A DNA stretch of 64,000 nt from Aquidulcibacter sp. (GTDB lineage Bacteria > Pseudomonadota > Alphaproteobacteria > Caulobacterales > Aquidulcibacteraceae): assembly GCA_027532555.1 (NCBI GenBank), contig JAPZTJ010000009.1:62001-126000 (forward strand), given 5' to 3'. Both the position numbers and the translations under genes were made by a program. Below the pieces are notes generated by a model. That model was not told the DNA's origin. It saw only the letters and a list, made by a program, of their open reading frames with translations, and ran no database searches. Positions 19,288 to 28,405 of the stretch are shown here, piece after piece (position 1 is the first letter of the stretch; each line of letters starts with the position of its first letter).

Positions 19288-21252
19288 CTAAACCACAACT
19301 TGGGTGCCCAGTTCCACCACACGCCCAGAAGGAATGTGGAAGAAGTCCGTCGCATTGGTCGCGTTCTTTGATAAGAAAATATACAAATGATCCTGCCAAG
19401 GAGGCATGCCCGACGTGCTGGATGCCACAATCGTACGATGGCCTAAGAAGAAGCTCGTCGACATGATGTCAAACTTCAGCCCCTGCTTCCGGCACATGGT
19501 CAGTGCTTTGGGAATATTGGGGCTTTCCATGAAGCCGTAGTTAACGATGACGACGCGGACGTCGGGGATGATTTCTTCAATTTCGATCCGGTCGGCATCG
19601 GCCACGCGCGGTGTCTCGGCCGTACGGACACTCAGGATCGCAATCTTCTCATGCAGAACCTTATTGTGCTTGAGGTTATGCATAAGCGCCACCGGCGCCA
19701 GATCAGGGTCGCTTGTCAAGAAAATGGCAGTCCCAGCAACGCGATGCGGTGGGTGGGCCATAAGGGTCTTTAACAGGTCACGCAGCGGGATTGAATCGCG
19801 CCTTGTTTTCTCGGAGAGAATTTGGCTGCCTTCCTGCCAAGTCCACATGATCAACACAATGGCTGCCCCCAATACGAGTGGGAACCACGCACCATGGGGG
19901 ATTTTGAGTATTTGCGAACCGAGAAAGACCATATCCAAGGCTGCAATTGGAACCAACAATAGGGCAGCTTGGAACCCATTCCACTTCCACAAACGCGTAA
20001 CCACCGGCACAGCCAACAGTGTGTCCATAAACATGGCCCCTGTTATCGCGATACCATAAGCAGATGTCAGGTTGCCGGAGGACTTAAACGAGAACAGCAA
20101 CACCAAGACACCAATCAGCAAAAAGGTATTGACTTGGGGTACATAGATTTGCCCGGCTTGGGTCTCGCTGGTGCGACGGATTTGCATGCGGGGCAGAAGG
20201 CCAAGCTGAACCGCCTGTTGCGTCATTGAGAAGGCCCCGGTGATTACGGCTTGGCTGGCGATCACTGCAGCCATTGTTGCCAAAATCATCACAGGCCAGA
20301 AGGCGGCCTCCGGTACCATCATCCAGAAAGGATCTGCTTTTGCTGCTGGGTTGGCGAGCACAAATGCCCCTTGACCTAGATAGTTCAGTGCCAAGGATGG
20401 GAATACTAGGATAAACCAAGCCGCACGGATTGGGTTTTTCCCAAAATGGCCCATGTCAGCATAAAGTGCTTCAGCGCCTGTTACGGCGAGGAAGATGGAC
20501 CCTAGAATGACAAAAGCCACAAAGCCATTTTCCATCAAAAAGCGGATGGCATATATTGGGTTGAAGGCAAACCAGATACGCGGATCGTCGGCGATATGGA
20601 AGACACCTAGACCAGCTAGTGTCAGGAACCACAAAGCCGTAATGGGGCCAAACCAAGCGGCAATTTTATGGGTACCTTTGGATTGCACCAGAAATAGGCC
20701 AATCAGAATGGCTGCTGAAATCGGCAGAATATAAGGGGTGAACAGATTGCCGACACCCGGCGCGATTTTTAGGCCTTCAATCGCACCAAGAACCGAAATT
20801 GCGGGTGTAATGATGCCGTCGCCATAGAAGAAGGCTGCGCCCATCACGCCGCAGAAAAAGACCCAAGGTGACTTTCGGCCCAACGCGCGTTGGGCCAATG
20901 CCATCAGGGCCAAGGTGCCGCCTTCGCCCTTGTTGTCGGCCCGCATGAGGAACACGACATATTTCAAGGTCACAATCAGGAATAGAGCCCAAAGCACCAG
21001 GGACACTACCCCCAGAACGGCTACTTCCAGATTGCCAGACCCTTTTGCGTGGGCGAGCGCCTCGCGCATCGCATAGAACGGGCTGGTCCCGATGTCGCCG
21101 AAGACCACACCGACTGAGCCCAAGGCGAGCATGAAAAATCCGCTGCCGGATTTGCTGCCCTGACCATGGCCGCCACCTTGGGTGCCGCTAGCTGGATCAC
21201 TAAAGCCCCTCGAGGCTTCTTGGTCCGCTGACATATTTGAAGGCGATGCCAT
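19288..21252 (-). CDS. kup: Kup-type potassium uptake protein
   Basis: A 654-residue inner-membrane potassium/proton symporter. The KUP family shows in LGSVGVVFGDIGTSPFYAM near residue 45, VFLMRADNKGEGG, FFYGDGIITPAISVLGA and TGAEALYADMGHFG, followed by about 12 membrane segments and a cytosolic C-terminal domain ending in IPSGRVVELG. ATG 21252 is preferred because GGGGAG lies just upstream; an in-frame start at 21321 would add 23 residues. The gene stands alone. Confidence 0.96.
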   Translation of the reverse strand: MASPSNMSADQEASRGFSDPASGTQGGGHGQGSKSGSGFFMLALGSVGVVFGDIGTSPFYAMREALAHAKGSGNLEVAVLGVVSLVLWALFLIVTLKYVVFLMRADNKGEGGTLALMALAQRALGRKSPWVFFCGVMGAAFFYGDGIITPAISVLGAIEGLKIAPGVGNLFTPYILPISAAILIGLFLVQSKGTHKIAAWFGPITALWFLTLAGLGVFHIADDPRIWFAFNPIYAIRFLMENGFVAFVILGSIFLAVTGAEALYADMGHFGKNPIRAAWFILVFPSLALNYLGQGAFVLANPAAKADPFWMMVPEAAFWPVMILATMAAVIASQAVITGAFSMTQQAVQLGLLPRMQIRRTSETQAGQIYVPQVNTFLLIGVLVLLFSFKSSGNLTSAYGIAITGAMFMDTLLAVPVVTRLWKWNGFQAALLLVPIAALDMVFLGSQILKIPHGAWFPLVLGAAIVLIMWTWQEGSQILSEKTRRDSIPLRDLLKTLMAHPPHRVAGTAIFLTSDPDLAPVALMHNLKHNKVLHEKIAILSVRTAETPRVADADRIEIEEIIPDVRVVIVNYGFMESPNIPKALTMCRKQGLKFDIMSTSFFLGHRTIVASSTSGMPPWQDHLYIFLSKNATNATDFFHIPSGRVVELGTQVVV

Positions 21253-21524
21253 CTTGGCTCCCCGAACACAGTGAGTCGGACACCCGACCCGCTGCTTGTG
21301 CGCGATTGTAGGCGGCGCCATTACGCCTTTTGTCGGATTGCTTCAATGCTCAAGCACAATAGGCAGAGGCGATTGTTGGATTCCGCGTCTTACTGCGTGT
21401 CTCTAACTGACTTTGCTATAAGCTTTGCCTAGGCTGTTGCGAGTTCTGCGCTAGACGTGCTCGGAGGGCCGGTTTATCCAACCCACGCAGAAACTAACCC
21501 GTTTTGGCGGCAGGAGAGCATATT

Positions 21525-22325
21525 ATGGCACGACGACTTTGTTTGGTAACCGGTGCTTCGGCAGGGATTGGTCAGGCAATTGCCCGCGTCTTCGCCGAGC
21601 GCGGCTATGATTTAGCGCTGGCCGCCCGCCGGGCTGATCGATTGGAGACTTTCGCTGCCGAATTGAAGCAGACTTGGGGTGCTGAAAGCATTACGATTGC
21701 CGCAGATTTGGCAGACCGTGCGGCACCTGAGCAGATTGTCTCGACTTTGGAGGCTGCTGGCCGGTCGGTAGATGCCTTGGTGAATAATGCGGGCTATGGC
21801 CTTCAAGGCAATTATCTTGCGTCCAGTTGGGAAGATCATGCGGCCTTCATGCAAGTGCTGGTCGAGGCGCCGCTTGAGCTCGCTTATCGGGTGCTGCCCG
21901 GCATGCAGGCCCGCCGCTTTGGCCGTATCATGAATGTCGCCTCCCTTGCTGGTCATTTGCCGTCTGCGGCAGGTGCCACGCTATATGGGGCGTCCAAGTC
22001 GTTTCTGATCAAGTTTAGCCAAGCTCTGAATCTAGAAAATATCGACAATGGTGTGCACGTTAGTGCGCTTTGTCCTGGCTTTACCTATTCGGAGTTCCAC
22101 GACGTGAATGGCATGCGCGATCAGGTCTCAACCATGCCGAAATGGTTGTGGCAGGATGCAAAGAGCGTTGCCCAGATTGGCTATGACGCGCTGGAGGCCA
22201 ATCAGCCCGTGGTGGTGACGGGTACGACCAATAAGACCATTGCGGCGATCGGGAAGCTATTGCCCGACGCCCTCGCTTTGCGCTTGATGAAGTCACAAGT
22301 TCAAAAATTTCGACGCGCCGACTAA
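21525..22325 (+). CDS. Short-chain dehydrogenase/reductase
   Basis: A 266-residue classical SDR with the cofactor loop TGASAGIGQ at about residues 9-17, NNAGYG, a serine in MNVASLAG, and the catalytic YGASKSF (YxxxK). Residues ARRADR after the second strand suggest NADP preference. The substrate is unknown; the group near ketoacyl reductase DltE/YqjQ-like enzymes is the best guess. The start at ATG 21525 has AGGAGA 8 bp ahead. It is convergent with the secreted protein gene, 10 bp apart. Confidence 0.92.
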   Translation: MARRLCLVTGASAGIGQAIARVFAERGYDLALAARRADRLETFAAELKQTWGAESITIAADLADRAAPEQIVSTLEAAGRSVDALVNNAGYGLQGNYLASSWEDHAAFMQVLVEAPLELAYRVLPGMQARRFGRIMNVASLAGHLPSAAGATLYGASKSFLIKFSQALNLENIDNGVHVSALCPGFTYSEFHDVNGMRDQVSTMPKWLWQDAKSVAQIGYDALEANQPVVVTGTTNKTIAAIGKLLPDALALRLMKSQVQKFRRAD

Positions 22326-22335
22326 AACTTCTCCT

Positions 22336-23217
22336 TTAGTGGCAGCCGCAAGGCTTGTGAGGTGGTTTGCGAGGCTTGCGTGGAGGCGGGTCCAAAAGGA
22401 CGCGCTCGCGCACGCCTGAAAAGCGTGTGCCGCCGCCAAAAAAGGCATAACTGCCGCCGCCATAACTGTAGCTGGTTTCGGTTGGAAAGCCGACGCCATA
22501 ACTCATGCCGCCCATAAAAAAGCTTGCGGGGATCAGCGTTACTTCCTGCTGCTGGCAGCAAGGGACCGGTGGCTTCATGGGCGGCGGTATGAAGGTCTGG
22601 GTGACAGGTGGCGGCGTCAGGATGTGCGACTGCGTGACCGGTGTCTGCAAAATCACCACTTGCGCAGGCTGTGATTGAACCTCTGATTGGACCGTGGGTG
22701 TTTGCTGAGTAGGGACCCAATGGCCACGGCAGATCACATTTCCACCTGCCTGAGGGGAGACGCAATTCATGGAAATCGTCTGATTCGTCCTCGCGCCTGT
22801 TGCGGTCATTGCGCTTTGATTGCTGTTTGAAGCTTGCGACATGCCGTTATCGTAAGTGGAGGTCACGGTTATCGTTTGCTGGCGCTGTGTGCTGGGGGCC
22901 ATCGCATGGGTTTGGACTGGTTGGGCTGGAACCGCAGAGTGGCTATAGCCGCGATTTGGATCGAATAAAGGGGTCGGGCTCGAGCTTTGGCTGCCGGAGC
23001 CTTGGTTAGACGTCGTGCTGTAGGTTTGGCTGTGCACGGTCATGCCGGCGGCAACGCGGATCATCCCTGCACAATCAGCTTGGTCAGCGGCAGTGCCAAT
23101 CAGGCAAGGATCATTTGAGGGAAAATTTTGAGGACCTGAAGCGGGCATACCACCTGCTGAAGCTTGTCCGGCGGCGGCAAATGCCAACAAAGAGACGATG
23201 AAAACAGTTTTGGTCAT
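22336..23217 (-). CDS. Secreted low-complexity hypothetical protein
   Basis: I do not recognise this 293-residue protein. It has a clear signal peptide (about 1-21, SLLAFAAAGQASA). The mature part has a DPCLIG..ADQADCAG Cys pair, a Gln/Ser/Thr-rich middle, a Cys pair in SMNCVSP..VICRGHW, a proline-rich stretch (TPPPVTQTFIPPPMKPPVPCC), a Gly/Tyr segment (YSYGGGSYAFFGGG) and a basic Pro-rich tail ending in CGCH. It is probably a cell-envelope or extracellular protein. The opposite strand shows no better frame. Confidence 0.7.
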   Translation of the reverse strand: MTKTVFIVSLLAFAAAGQASAGGMPASGPQNFPSNDPCLIGTAADQADCAGMIRVAAGMTVHSQTYSTTSNQGSGSQSSSPTPLFDPNRGYSHSAVPAQPVQTHAMAPSTQRQQTITVTSTYDNGMSQASNSNQSAMTATGARTNQTISMNCVSPQAGGNVICRGHWVPTQQTPTVQSEVQSQPAQVVILQTPVTQSHILTPPPVTQTFIPPPMKPPVPCCQQQEVTLIPASFFMGGMSYGVGFPTETSYSYGGGSYAFFGGGTRFSGVRERVLLDPPPRKPRKPPHKPCGCH

Positions 23218-23405
23218 TCTGACCCCCTACACTGGCAGGCCACGTCCTGTGGCCCGGTTCAGATTTACGTCGTAAACGTCCAAAGGGCTGATAAAGCTGT
23301 AAAGTTCAAGGCTGTGCCCCCGTGCGGGGAATTTGGGCGTCCCCGGCTACCTTGCAAAACCCTATGAGGCGTTTTCGTGTCGTGATTTGAGACAGCAAGC
23401 GGCAA

Positions 23406-23630
23406 TCAGAAGTCGTAGGCAATGCCTTTGCGTTCCCAATCGCCGAAACGTGTCGGTTCTGCCCCTTTTGGGCCATTGATTTCATGGGCTAAAGCCAGTT
23501 CAGCTTCGGCCTGCGCCCGGCGTTCGGCCGCTTCTGCGAGGGCACGGCCAGCCGGAGTCTTCATGTCATGAGACTCGCCTTCACATACAGGTGAAGCCAA
23601 AGAGATTGGATTGGCGCTTTTCTCGGTCAT
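23406..23630 (-). CDS. DUF1674 / SDHAF4-like succinate dehydrogenase assembly factor
   Basis: A 74-residue protein ending in [22 protein letters not shown], the conserved C-terminus of the SDHAF4 (DUF1674) family, which in mitochondria helps assemble flavinated SDHA into complex II. The middle is a charged Ala/Glu helix. The start at 23630 is chosen because a TAGGGA site lies just upstream and the extra 31 residues upstream are unrelated. It is divergent from htpX, with about 46 bp between starts. Confidence 0.82.
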   Translation of the reverse strand: MTEKSANPISLASPVCEGESHDMKTPAGRALAEAAERRAQAEAELALAHEINGPKGAEPTRFGDWERKGIAYDF

Positions 23631-23676
23631 CACAATCCCTACATATAGGGAAAGCTTAACGGGAGTCGAGCACTCA

Positions 23677-24606
23677 ATGAACACCGCAAAGACCTTTATG
23701 CTACTGGCAGCCATGACCGCCATATTTATGGGCGTGGGTTATCTGATTGGTGGGGCAGGTGGCATGGCCATAGCTTTTGTGGTGGCCGCCGGCATGAATG
23801 TGTTCTCTTATTGGAACTCCGACAAAATGATCTTGAGTGCCTATCGGGCCGTCGAAGTTGGACCAGATCACCGTGACCCCTCAATTGCAACCTATGCGCA
23901 AGATGTTCTAACCATGGCGCATAAGGCCCAAATGCCGAGACCACGAATTTACGTGATCCAGAACCCTCAACCCAACGCGTTTGCCACCGGTCGTAATCCG
24001 GAAAATGCCGCTGTTGCGGCTACCACGGGTCTTCTGTCCATGTTGAGTCGGCAAGAGATTGCCGGCGTTATGGCGCATGAGCTTGCGCATGTTAAAAGCC
24101 ATGACACCTTGACGATGACTGTTGCCGCAACGTTGGCAGGGGCAATCGGTATGCTGGCAAACTTCGCGATGTTTTTCGGCGGTGACCGTGAACGGCCCAA
24201 CCCGATTGCGATGATCGCCATGATGATTTTCGCGCCCATGGCTGCTGCTGTTGTACAAATGGCGATCAGCCGCTCTCGCGAGTATGAAGCGGACCGTCTG
24301 GGCGCTGAAATTGCTGGCGATCCTCAATGGTTAGCCTCAGCCCTCCAGAAAATTCAGCATGGTGCCCGTCAGGTCCATAATGAGGATGCAGAGCGACAAC
24401 CCGCGACAGCACATATGTTTATTATCAATCCGCTTGCAGGTGGCTTGCGCGACAATTTGTTTTCTACCCATCCAGCCACCGAGAACCGCGTAGCGCAATT
24501 ACAAGCCTTAAAGGTCGATGACTTGCCCGGCAATGCGCTTGGTTTGGATGACCCTATCGGCCGGCGTAGTGGACCTTGGGTGGCAAAAAAAGGTCCTTGG
24601 GGATAA
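23677..24606 (+). CDS. htpX: HtpX-type membrane zinc metalloprotease (M48)
   Basis: A 309-residue inner-membrane protease that degrades misfolded membrane proteins. It has two N-terminal membrane segments ([19 protein letters not shown] and the next), a zinc site HELAH with the third ligand in [10 protein letters not shown], plus two more hydrophobic segments between them. The C-terminal [21 protein letters not shown] is the family end. ATG 23677 follows GGGAG at 23661-23665. Regulation by membrane stress is known elsewhere; no operator was recognised here. Confidence 0.95.
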   Translation: MNTAKTFMLLAAMTAIFMGVGYLIGGAGGMAIAFVVAAGMNVFSYWNSDKMILSAYRAVEVGPDHRDPSIATYAQDVLTMAHKAQMPRPRIYVIQNPQPNAFATGRNPENAAVAATTGLLSMLSRQEIAGVMAHELAHVKSHDTLTMTVAATLAGAIGMLANFAMFFGGDRERPNPIAMIAMMIFAPMAAAVVQMAISRSREYEADRLGAEIAGDPQWLASALQKIQHGARQVHNEDAERQPATAHMFIINPLAGGLRDNLFSTHPATENRVAQLQALKVDDLPGNALGLDDPIGRRSGPWVAKKGPWG

Positions 24607-24686
24607 TCAATTTGGGTGTGCTTGCGTGTGGCTCTATCTGTCTTAGCACTTGACCCCAAGCTATTGGACGCGCAGGAGCCTGCGCC

Positions 24687-26081
24687 ATGCCATCTGATCC
24701 ACCTCATTCTGAACGTTCGCGTCCCCGCAAGTCCCACTCTGGTTCATCTCGCCGCGATTCCGGTCAAAGAGGCGCAGGTGACCGTCGCCCACCTCGCCCG
24801 CTTGTCAATCCCGACCCAGCGCGCTTCGCCGCTGTCTGCCTTGTTTCCCATGTTGTCGACCAGCGCTGGACCTTGGAAGAGGCGATGCGGAAAGAGCAGG
24901 CATTCGTTCGCCTTGATGGGCGGGATCGCGGCTTTGCCGCCCATTTGACTTTGGCAACTTTGCGCGCGCTTGGCCTCGTCGACGCAGTTTTGGCAACAAA
25001 ACTAGCTAAGCCTTTGCCGGATAGCGCCCATTTTGCGAAGGCACTTTTACGAGTCGGCGCTGCACAGCTGATTGAAGGCTTGGCCCCACCCCATGCCGCA
25101 GTCGGCCGGTCCGTTGATCTGGCCAAGTTTGAGGCTACCGGGCGTGGCTTTGCTGGCTTGATTAATGCCGTTTTGCGCCGGATTGCCACAGAGCCATTGG
25201 TACGACCTCATGACCGTGAGCGGGTGCCTGCCCTATGGTGGAATCGCTGGCGTACGGCCTACGGTGGCGAGGCTGCCGATGCTATCGCTGAAAGCCTTTC
25301 ACGCCAGCCTGCTCTCGATCTGACTACAAAGGGTGACGCCGCAGCTATCGCTGAAGCCGTCGGCGGCACAGTTTTGCCCACCGGCAGTATCCGCCTCAAG
25401 GAAACACCGAGCGATGTGACTACTTTGCCGCTTTGGGGTGAAGGCAATTATTGGGTGCAGGATGCTGCAGCGGCCCTCCCTGCGCGCCTTTTAGCAACCA
25501 AGCCTGGTGAAAAGGTACTAGATATGTGCGCCGCACCTGGGGGCAAAACCATGCAATTGGCCGCAACTGGGGCCGATGTCACAGCTCTTGACCTCGATGC
25601 TGGGCGGATCAATCGGGTAGCAGAAAACTTGGCGCGAACGAGCCTCACAGCCCGTCTCCAAGTCGCAGATGCGCGCACGGTTGACGCGGAGCCCTATTTT
25701 GACGCCATTCTGCTGGACGCCCCGTGCAGTGCAACGGGTACATTGCGCCGCAATCCTGAAGCGCTTTGGATCAAGACGCCAAGCGATGTAGCCCGTTTTG
25801 CCGCAATGCAGATCGAACTGGTGAAAGCAGCGGCCGGTGCCCTAAAGCCCGGTGGGCGTTTGGTTTATGCCGTGTGTTCATTAGAGCCGGAGGAAGCCGA
25901 TCCCGCGGTGGCTGCGGCCTTAGAGGCTGGGCTGAAGCTAGCCCCCATTCTGGCTGAAGAGGTCCCCGGTTTGGGCCAGGCGGTAACGGAGCAAGGCTTG
26001 CTGCGCATTTTGCCTTATTATTGGGCGGATCAAGGCGGCTTGGATGGATTTTTCATCGCCCGATTTGTAAAGCCTCTTTAG
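24687..26081 (+). CDS. rsmB: RsmB-like 16S rRNA (cytosine-5) methyltransferase
   Basis: A 464-residue protein that should methylate C967 of 16S rRNA. After a basic, disordered N-terminus (about 1-40) comes a NusB-like helical domain (about 45-190), then a Rossmann methyltransferase with DMCAAPGGKTMQLA, LDLDAGRINR, LLDAPCSATGTLRRNPE containing the catalytic-loop Cys, and VYAVCSLEPEEAD with the second Cys. The first 40 residues are rich in Arg, Ser and Pro and not conserved, so the start is uncertain. It is upstream of rpe, as in several Alphaproteobacteria. Confidence 0.9.
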   Translation: MPSDPPHSERSRPRKSHSGSSRRDSGQRGAGDRRPPRPLVNPDPARFAAVCLVSHVVDQRWTLEEAMRKEQAFVRLDGRDRGFAAHLTLATLRALGLVDAVLATKLAKPLPDSAHFAKALLRVGAAQLIEGLAPPHAAVGRSVDLAKFEATGRGFAGLINAVLRRIATEPLVRPHDRERVPALWWNRWRTAYGGEAADAIAESLSRQPALDLTTKGDAAAIAEAVGGTVLPTGSIRLKETPSDVTTLPLWGEGNYWVQDAAAALPARLLATKPGEKVLDMCAAPGGKTMQLAATGADVTALDLDAGRINRVAENLARTSLTARLQVADARTVDAEPYFDAILLDAPCSATGTLRRNPEALWIKTPSDVARFAAMQIELVKAAAGALKPGGRLVYAVCSLEPEEADPAVAAALEAGLKLAPILAEEVPGLGQAVTEQGLLRILPYYWADQGGLDGFFIARFVKPL

Positions 26082-26146
26082 GTTCTTGGTTTAAGAGCCA
26101 GATTGTCATCTTGCAGTAACCCCCCGAAACAGAGCATGATCAGACT

Positions 26147-26812
26147 ATGTCAAAGCTTCTAATCAGCCCCTCCATTCTGTCTGCGGATTTTGCAAAGTTA
26201 GGCGAAGAGGTCGCGGCTGTCACAGCAGCGGGTGCTGACTTAATTCATATCGATGTGATGGACGGCCATTTTGTTCCAAACATCACAATAGGCCCGCAAG
26301 TTGTGCAGGCATTGCGACCGCATTCGGATAAGCCATTTGACGTGCATTTGATGATCGCGCCTGTCGATCCTTATTTGCAAGCCTTTGCCGAGGCAGGGGC
26401 GGACATCATCTCTATCCATCCCGAAGCCGGGCCTCATTTGCATCGTAGCCTACAAACGATCCGGAACTTGGGTAAGAAGGCGGGCGTCGTGTTGAATCCG
26501 TCGACCCATGAATCTGTGTTGGACCATGTGATGGATATGGTTGACCTCATTTTAGTGATGAGCATCAATCCGGGCTTTGGTGGCCAGACGTTCTTGCCGA
26601 GTCAATTGGGTAAGATCGAAGCATTGCGTAAAATGATTGATCAGACGGGGCGAGAAATCCTGCTGGAGGTTGATGGTGGGGTCAATCCACAAACGGCCCG
26701 CGATTGTTACAATGCTGGGGCCAATACTTTAGTGGCGGGGACAGCGGTATTTAAGGGTGGCCCTAATCAGTATCAGGCCAATATTTCCGCCCTCAAAGCG
26801 GCAGCAGGCTAG
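26147..26812 (+). CDS. rpe: Ribulose-phosphate 3-epimerase
   Basis: A 221-residue TIM-barrel enzyme interconverting ribulose 5-phosphate and xylulose 5-phosphate in the pentose phosphate pathway. Seen: [16 protein letters not shown] at the N-terminus, the metal-binding [35 protein letters not shown] and [12 protein letters not shown]. All catalytic positions appear intact. The gene starts 65 bp after rsmB, and the heparinase-like gene follows after 9 bp. Confidence 0.97.
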   Translation: MSKLLISPSILSADFAKLGEEVAAVTAAGADLIHIDVMDGHFVPNITIGPQVVQALRPHSDKPFDVHLMIAPVDPYLQAFAEAGADIISIHPEAGPHLHRSLQTIRNLGKKAGVVLNPSTHESVLDHVMDMVDLILVMSINPGFGGQTFLPSQLGKIEALRKMIDQTGREILLEVDGGVNPQTARDCYNAGANTLVAGTAVFKGGPNQYQANISALKAAAG

Positions 26813-26821
26813 AGGCCCAAG

Positions 26822-28405
26822 ATGCCAATCAAAGCCAAGCATCAATCAGGGGCGGGCAGTCAAGCGCGCCTCGGCCATGACTTGCGCGGCCTATTTGAGG
26901 AAGGCGTGTTTAATGATGATGGATCATTGGTTCAGAGGCAATGGTATCCATTGCCGGATTTCAGGCTTTCAGTTCAAGAAGTGGGGCTAGAGCTCCTTCA
27001 GGGCCGGACCCCCGCTCATACAGGTCTTGGCAACTTCGACCCCTTCCTTGGGCCGTTTTCCATCCCCTCTGCCATGAACCAGTGTTGGACTGCTTCGTTT
27101 GAGTTTTTGCGCGACTTGTCGCCTTCGTATGGCGATCTAGTCCCTGTTTTGGAGCTTTGGCTGGATCAGTGGTTTATCCGCCAAACTCGAGAGCCTCAAT
27201 CCAGTTTGGCGAAATGGAAGGCGGCGAGCAGCGAACCCAGCCGCTCGGACGCCCTCATTTGGCGGTGCCGCCGCGTCATCAATTGGTTGGCCCATCTCTT
27301 GCCAATTATCCCCGCGCTATCCCCGAATCTTCAGAGCAGAATTTGGCATGGGCTTTTACTTGATATTGGGCGATTGATTGAGCCTGACCGAAGCTTCTTA
27401 GCCAGCCTAGCCAATGGTTGGGAGCCTTTGAGCCGCCGCGCCGTTTGGACCAAGGCATGCGCGCTTTTAGGTGTCAGTAGTAGTGCGCCGGAGCTGCTGC
27501 GACAGACGACTATTGCAAGAGCTCTAGACTGGGTTGAGGAACTGATCGCGCCGGACGGCATGTTTATTGATGGCTCGCCATTGGGCACTTTATCAGCCGC
27601 TGCTGATCTTGCGATGTTGACGCGAGTGGTCGAAGCCGAGCCCGTTAATCAACGCGTTCAACAGGCGCTCGCCACCTTGCAGCGGTCTGATGGCTCGCTC
27701 GTCACGTTCAATGGGCAACGTGGCTATGGCGGATTGGTTAAGTCTGTATTGGGGCCTGGTCGCTGGCGGCGTTCATCGGTTCTCAAGTCTGGACACATTG
27801 GCCTGATTGAAGCAGGTCAAGTGTGTATCTGGATGCGCACCCCGTCGGGGCCTTCAGACACAGGGCCTGTTTGCGAAGTAGAATCCGGTGGTGTTGAACT
27901 CTTTTCCAATAGTTCGTTTGGACTATCGGCGCTCTTGTTTGATCGATCGCTTCAAATGTTTGATCCGCAAATCCGGCGTCGTGATGAGGATGGGCAAGCT
28001 TTGTTGGAAAGCAAAGTTAGCTTTGAAGTCGATGGCCATCTCCATAATCATCTCCGTACCATGAAGATTAGCAGTAACGGCCGCTTTATCTCTGGCGAAG
28101 ACGTCTTATTGGCGGGTGCCAGCGGCACACGTTTGCAGTTGCTTGGCCTCTTGTTTGACCTCGGTGAAGGCTGTATCGCCGCCGAGAGTCGCGATGGACA
28201 GAGCATTTTGATCCGTACACCAATGCGGAACACTTGGCGTTTTAGGTGTTCTGGGCTTGATACAGTTATAAAAGAGGCTAGTGATGTTTTTTCGCCAGAA
28301 AGGGCTCTGAGCCGGCGGCTTCAGTTGCTCTGTATGGCAAAGATCAACAGCGCTCAAAAGGACGTTATATTGCGCTGGGACCTAATGCTCGAGGATTTGG
28401 ATTGA
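26822..28405 (+). CDS. Heparinase II/III family protein
   Basis: A 527-residue protein with the architecture of heparinase II/III-like polysaccharide lyases: an alpha-helical barrel (about residues 60-330) and a C-terminal beta domain. Recognisable parts are RCRRVINWLAHL, APDGMFIDGSPLGTLSAAADL and HIGLIEAGQVCIWM, in the region where family members often have SGYHRL and QG..G lines. It has no obvious signal peptide. It follows rpe, an order seen in Caulobacterales, where purH usually comes next; here polysaccharide genes follow. Its stop overlaps the next gene's TTG start (TTGA). Confidence 0.78.
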   Translation: MPIKAKHQSGAGSQARLGHDLRGLFEEGVFNDDGSLVQRQWYPLPDFRLSVQEVGLELLQGRTPAHTGLGNFDPFLGPFSIPSAMNQCWTASFEFLRDLSPSYGDLVPVLELWLDQWFIRQTREPQSSLAKWKAASSEPSRSDALIWRCRRVINWLAHLLPIIPALSPNLQSRIWHGLLLDIGRLIEPDRSFLASLANGWEPLSRRAVWTKACALLGVSSSAPELLRQTTIARALDWVEELIAPDGMFIDGSPLGTLSAAADLAMLTRVVEAEPVNQRVQQALATLQRSDGSLVTFNGQRGYGGLVKSVLGPGRWRRSSVLKSGHIGLIEAGQVCIWMRTPSGPSDTGPVCEVESGGVELFSNSSFGLSALLFDRSLQMFDPQIRRRDEDGQALLESKVSFEVDGHLHNHLRTMKISSNGRFISGEDVLLAGASGTRLQLLGLLFDLGEGCIAAESRDGQSILIRTPMRNTWRFRCSGLDTVIKEASDVFSPERALSRRLQLLCMAKINSAQKDVILRWDLMLEDLD

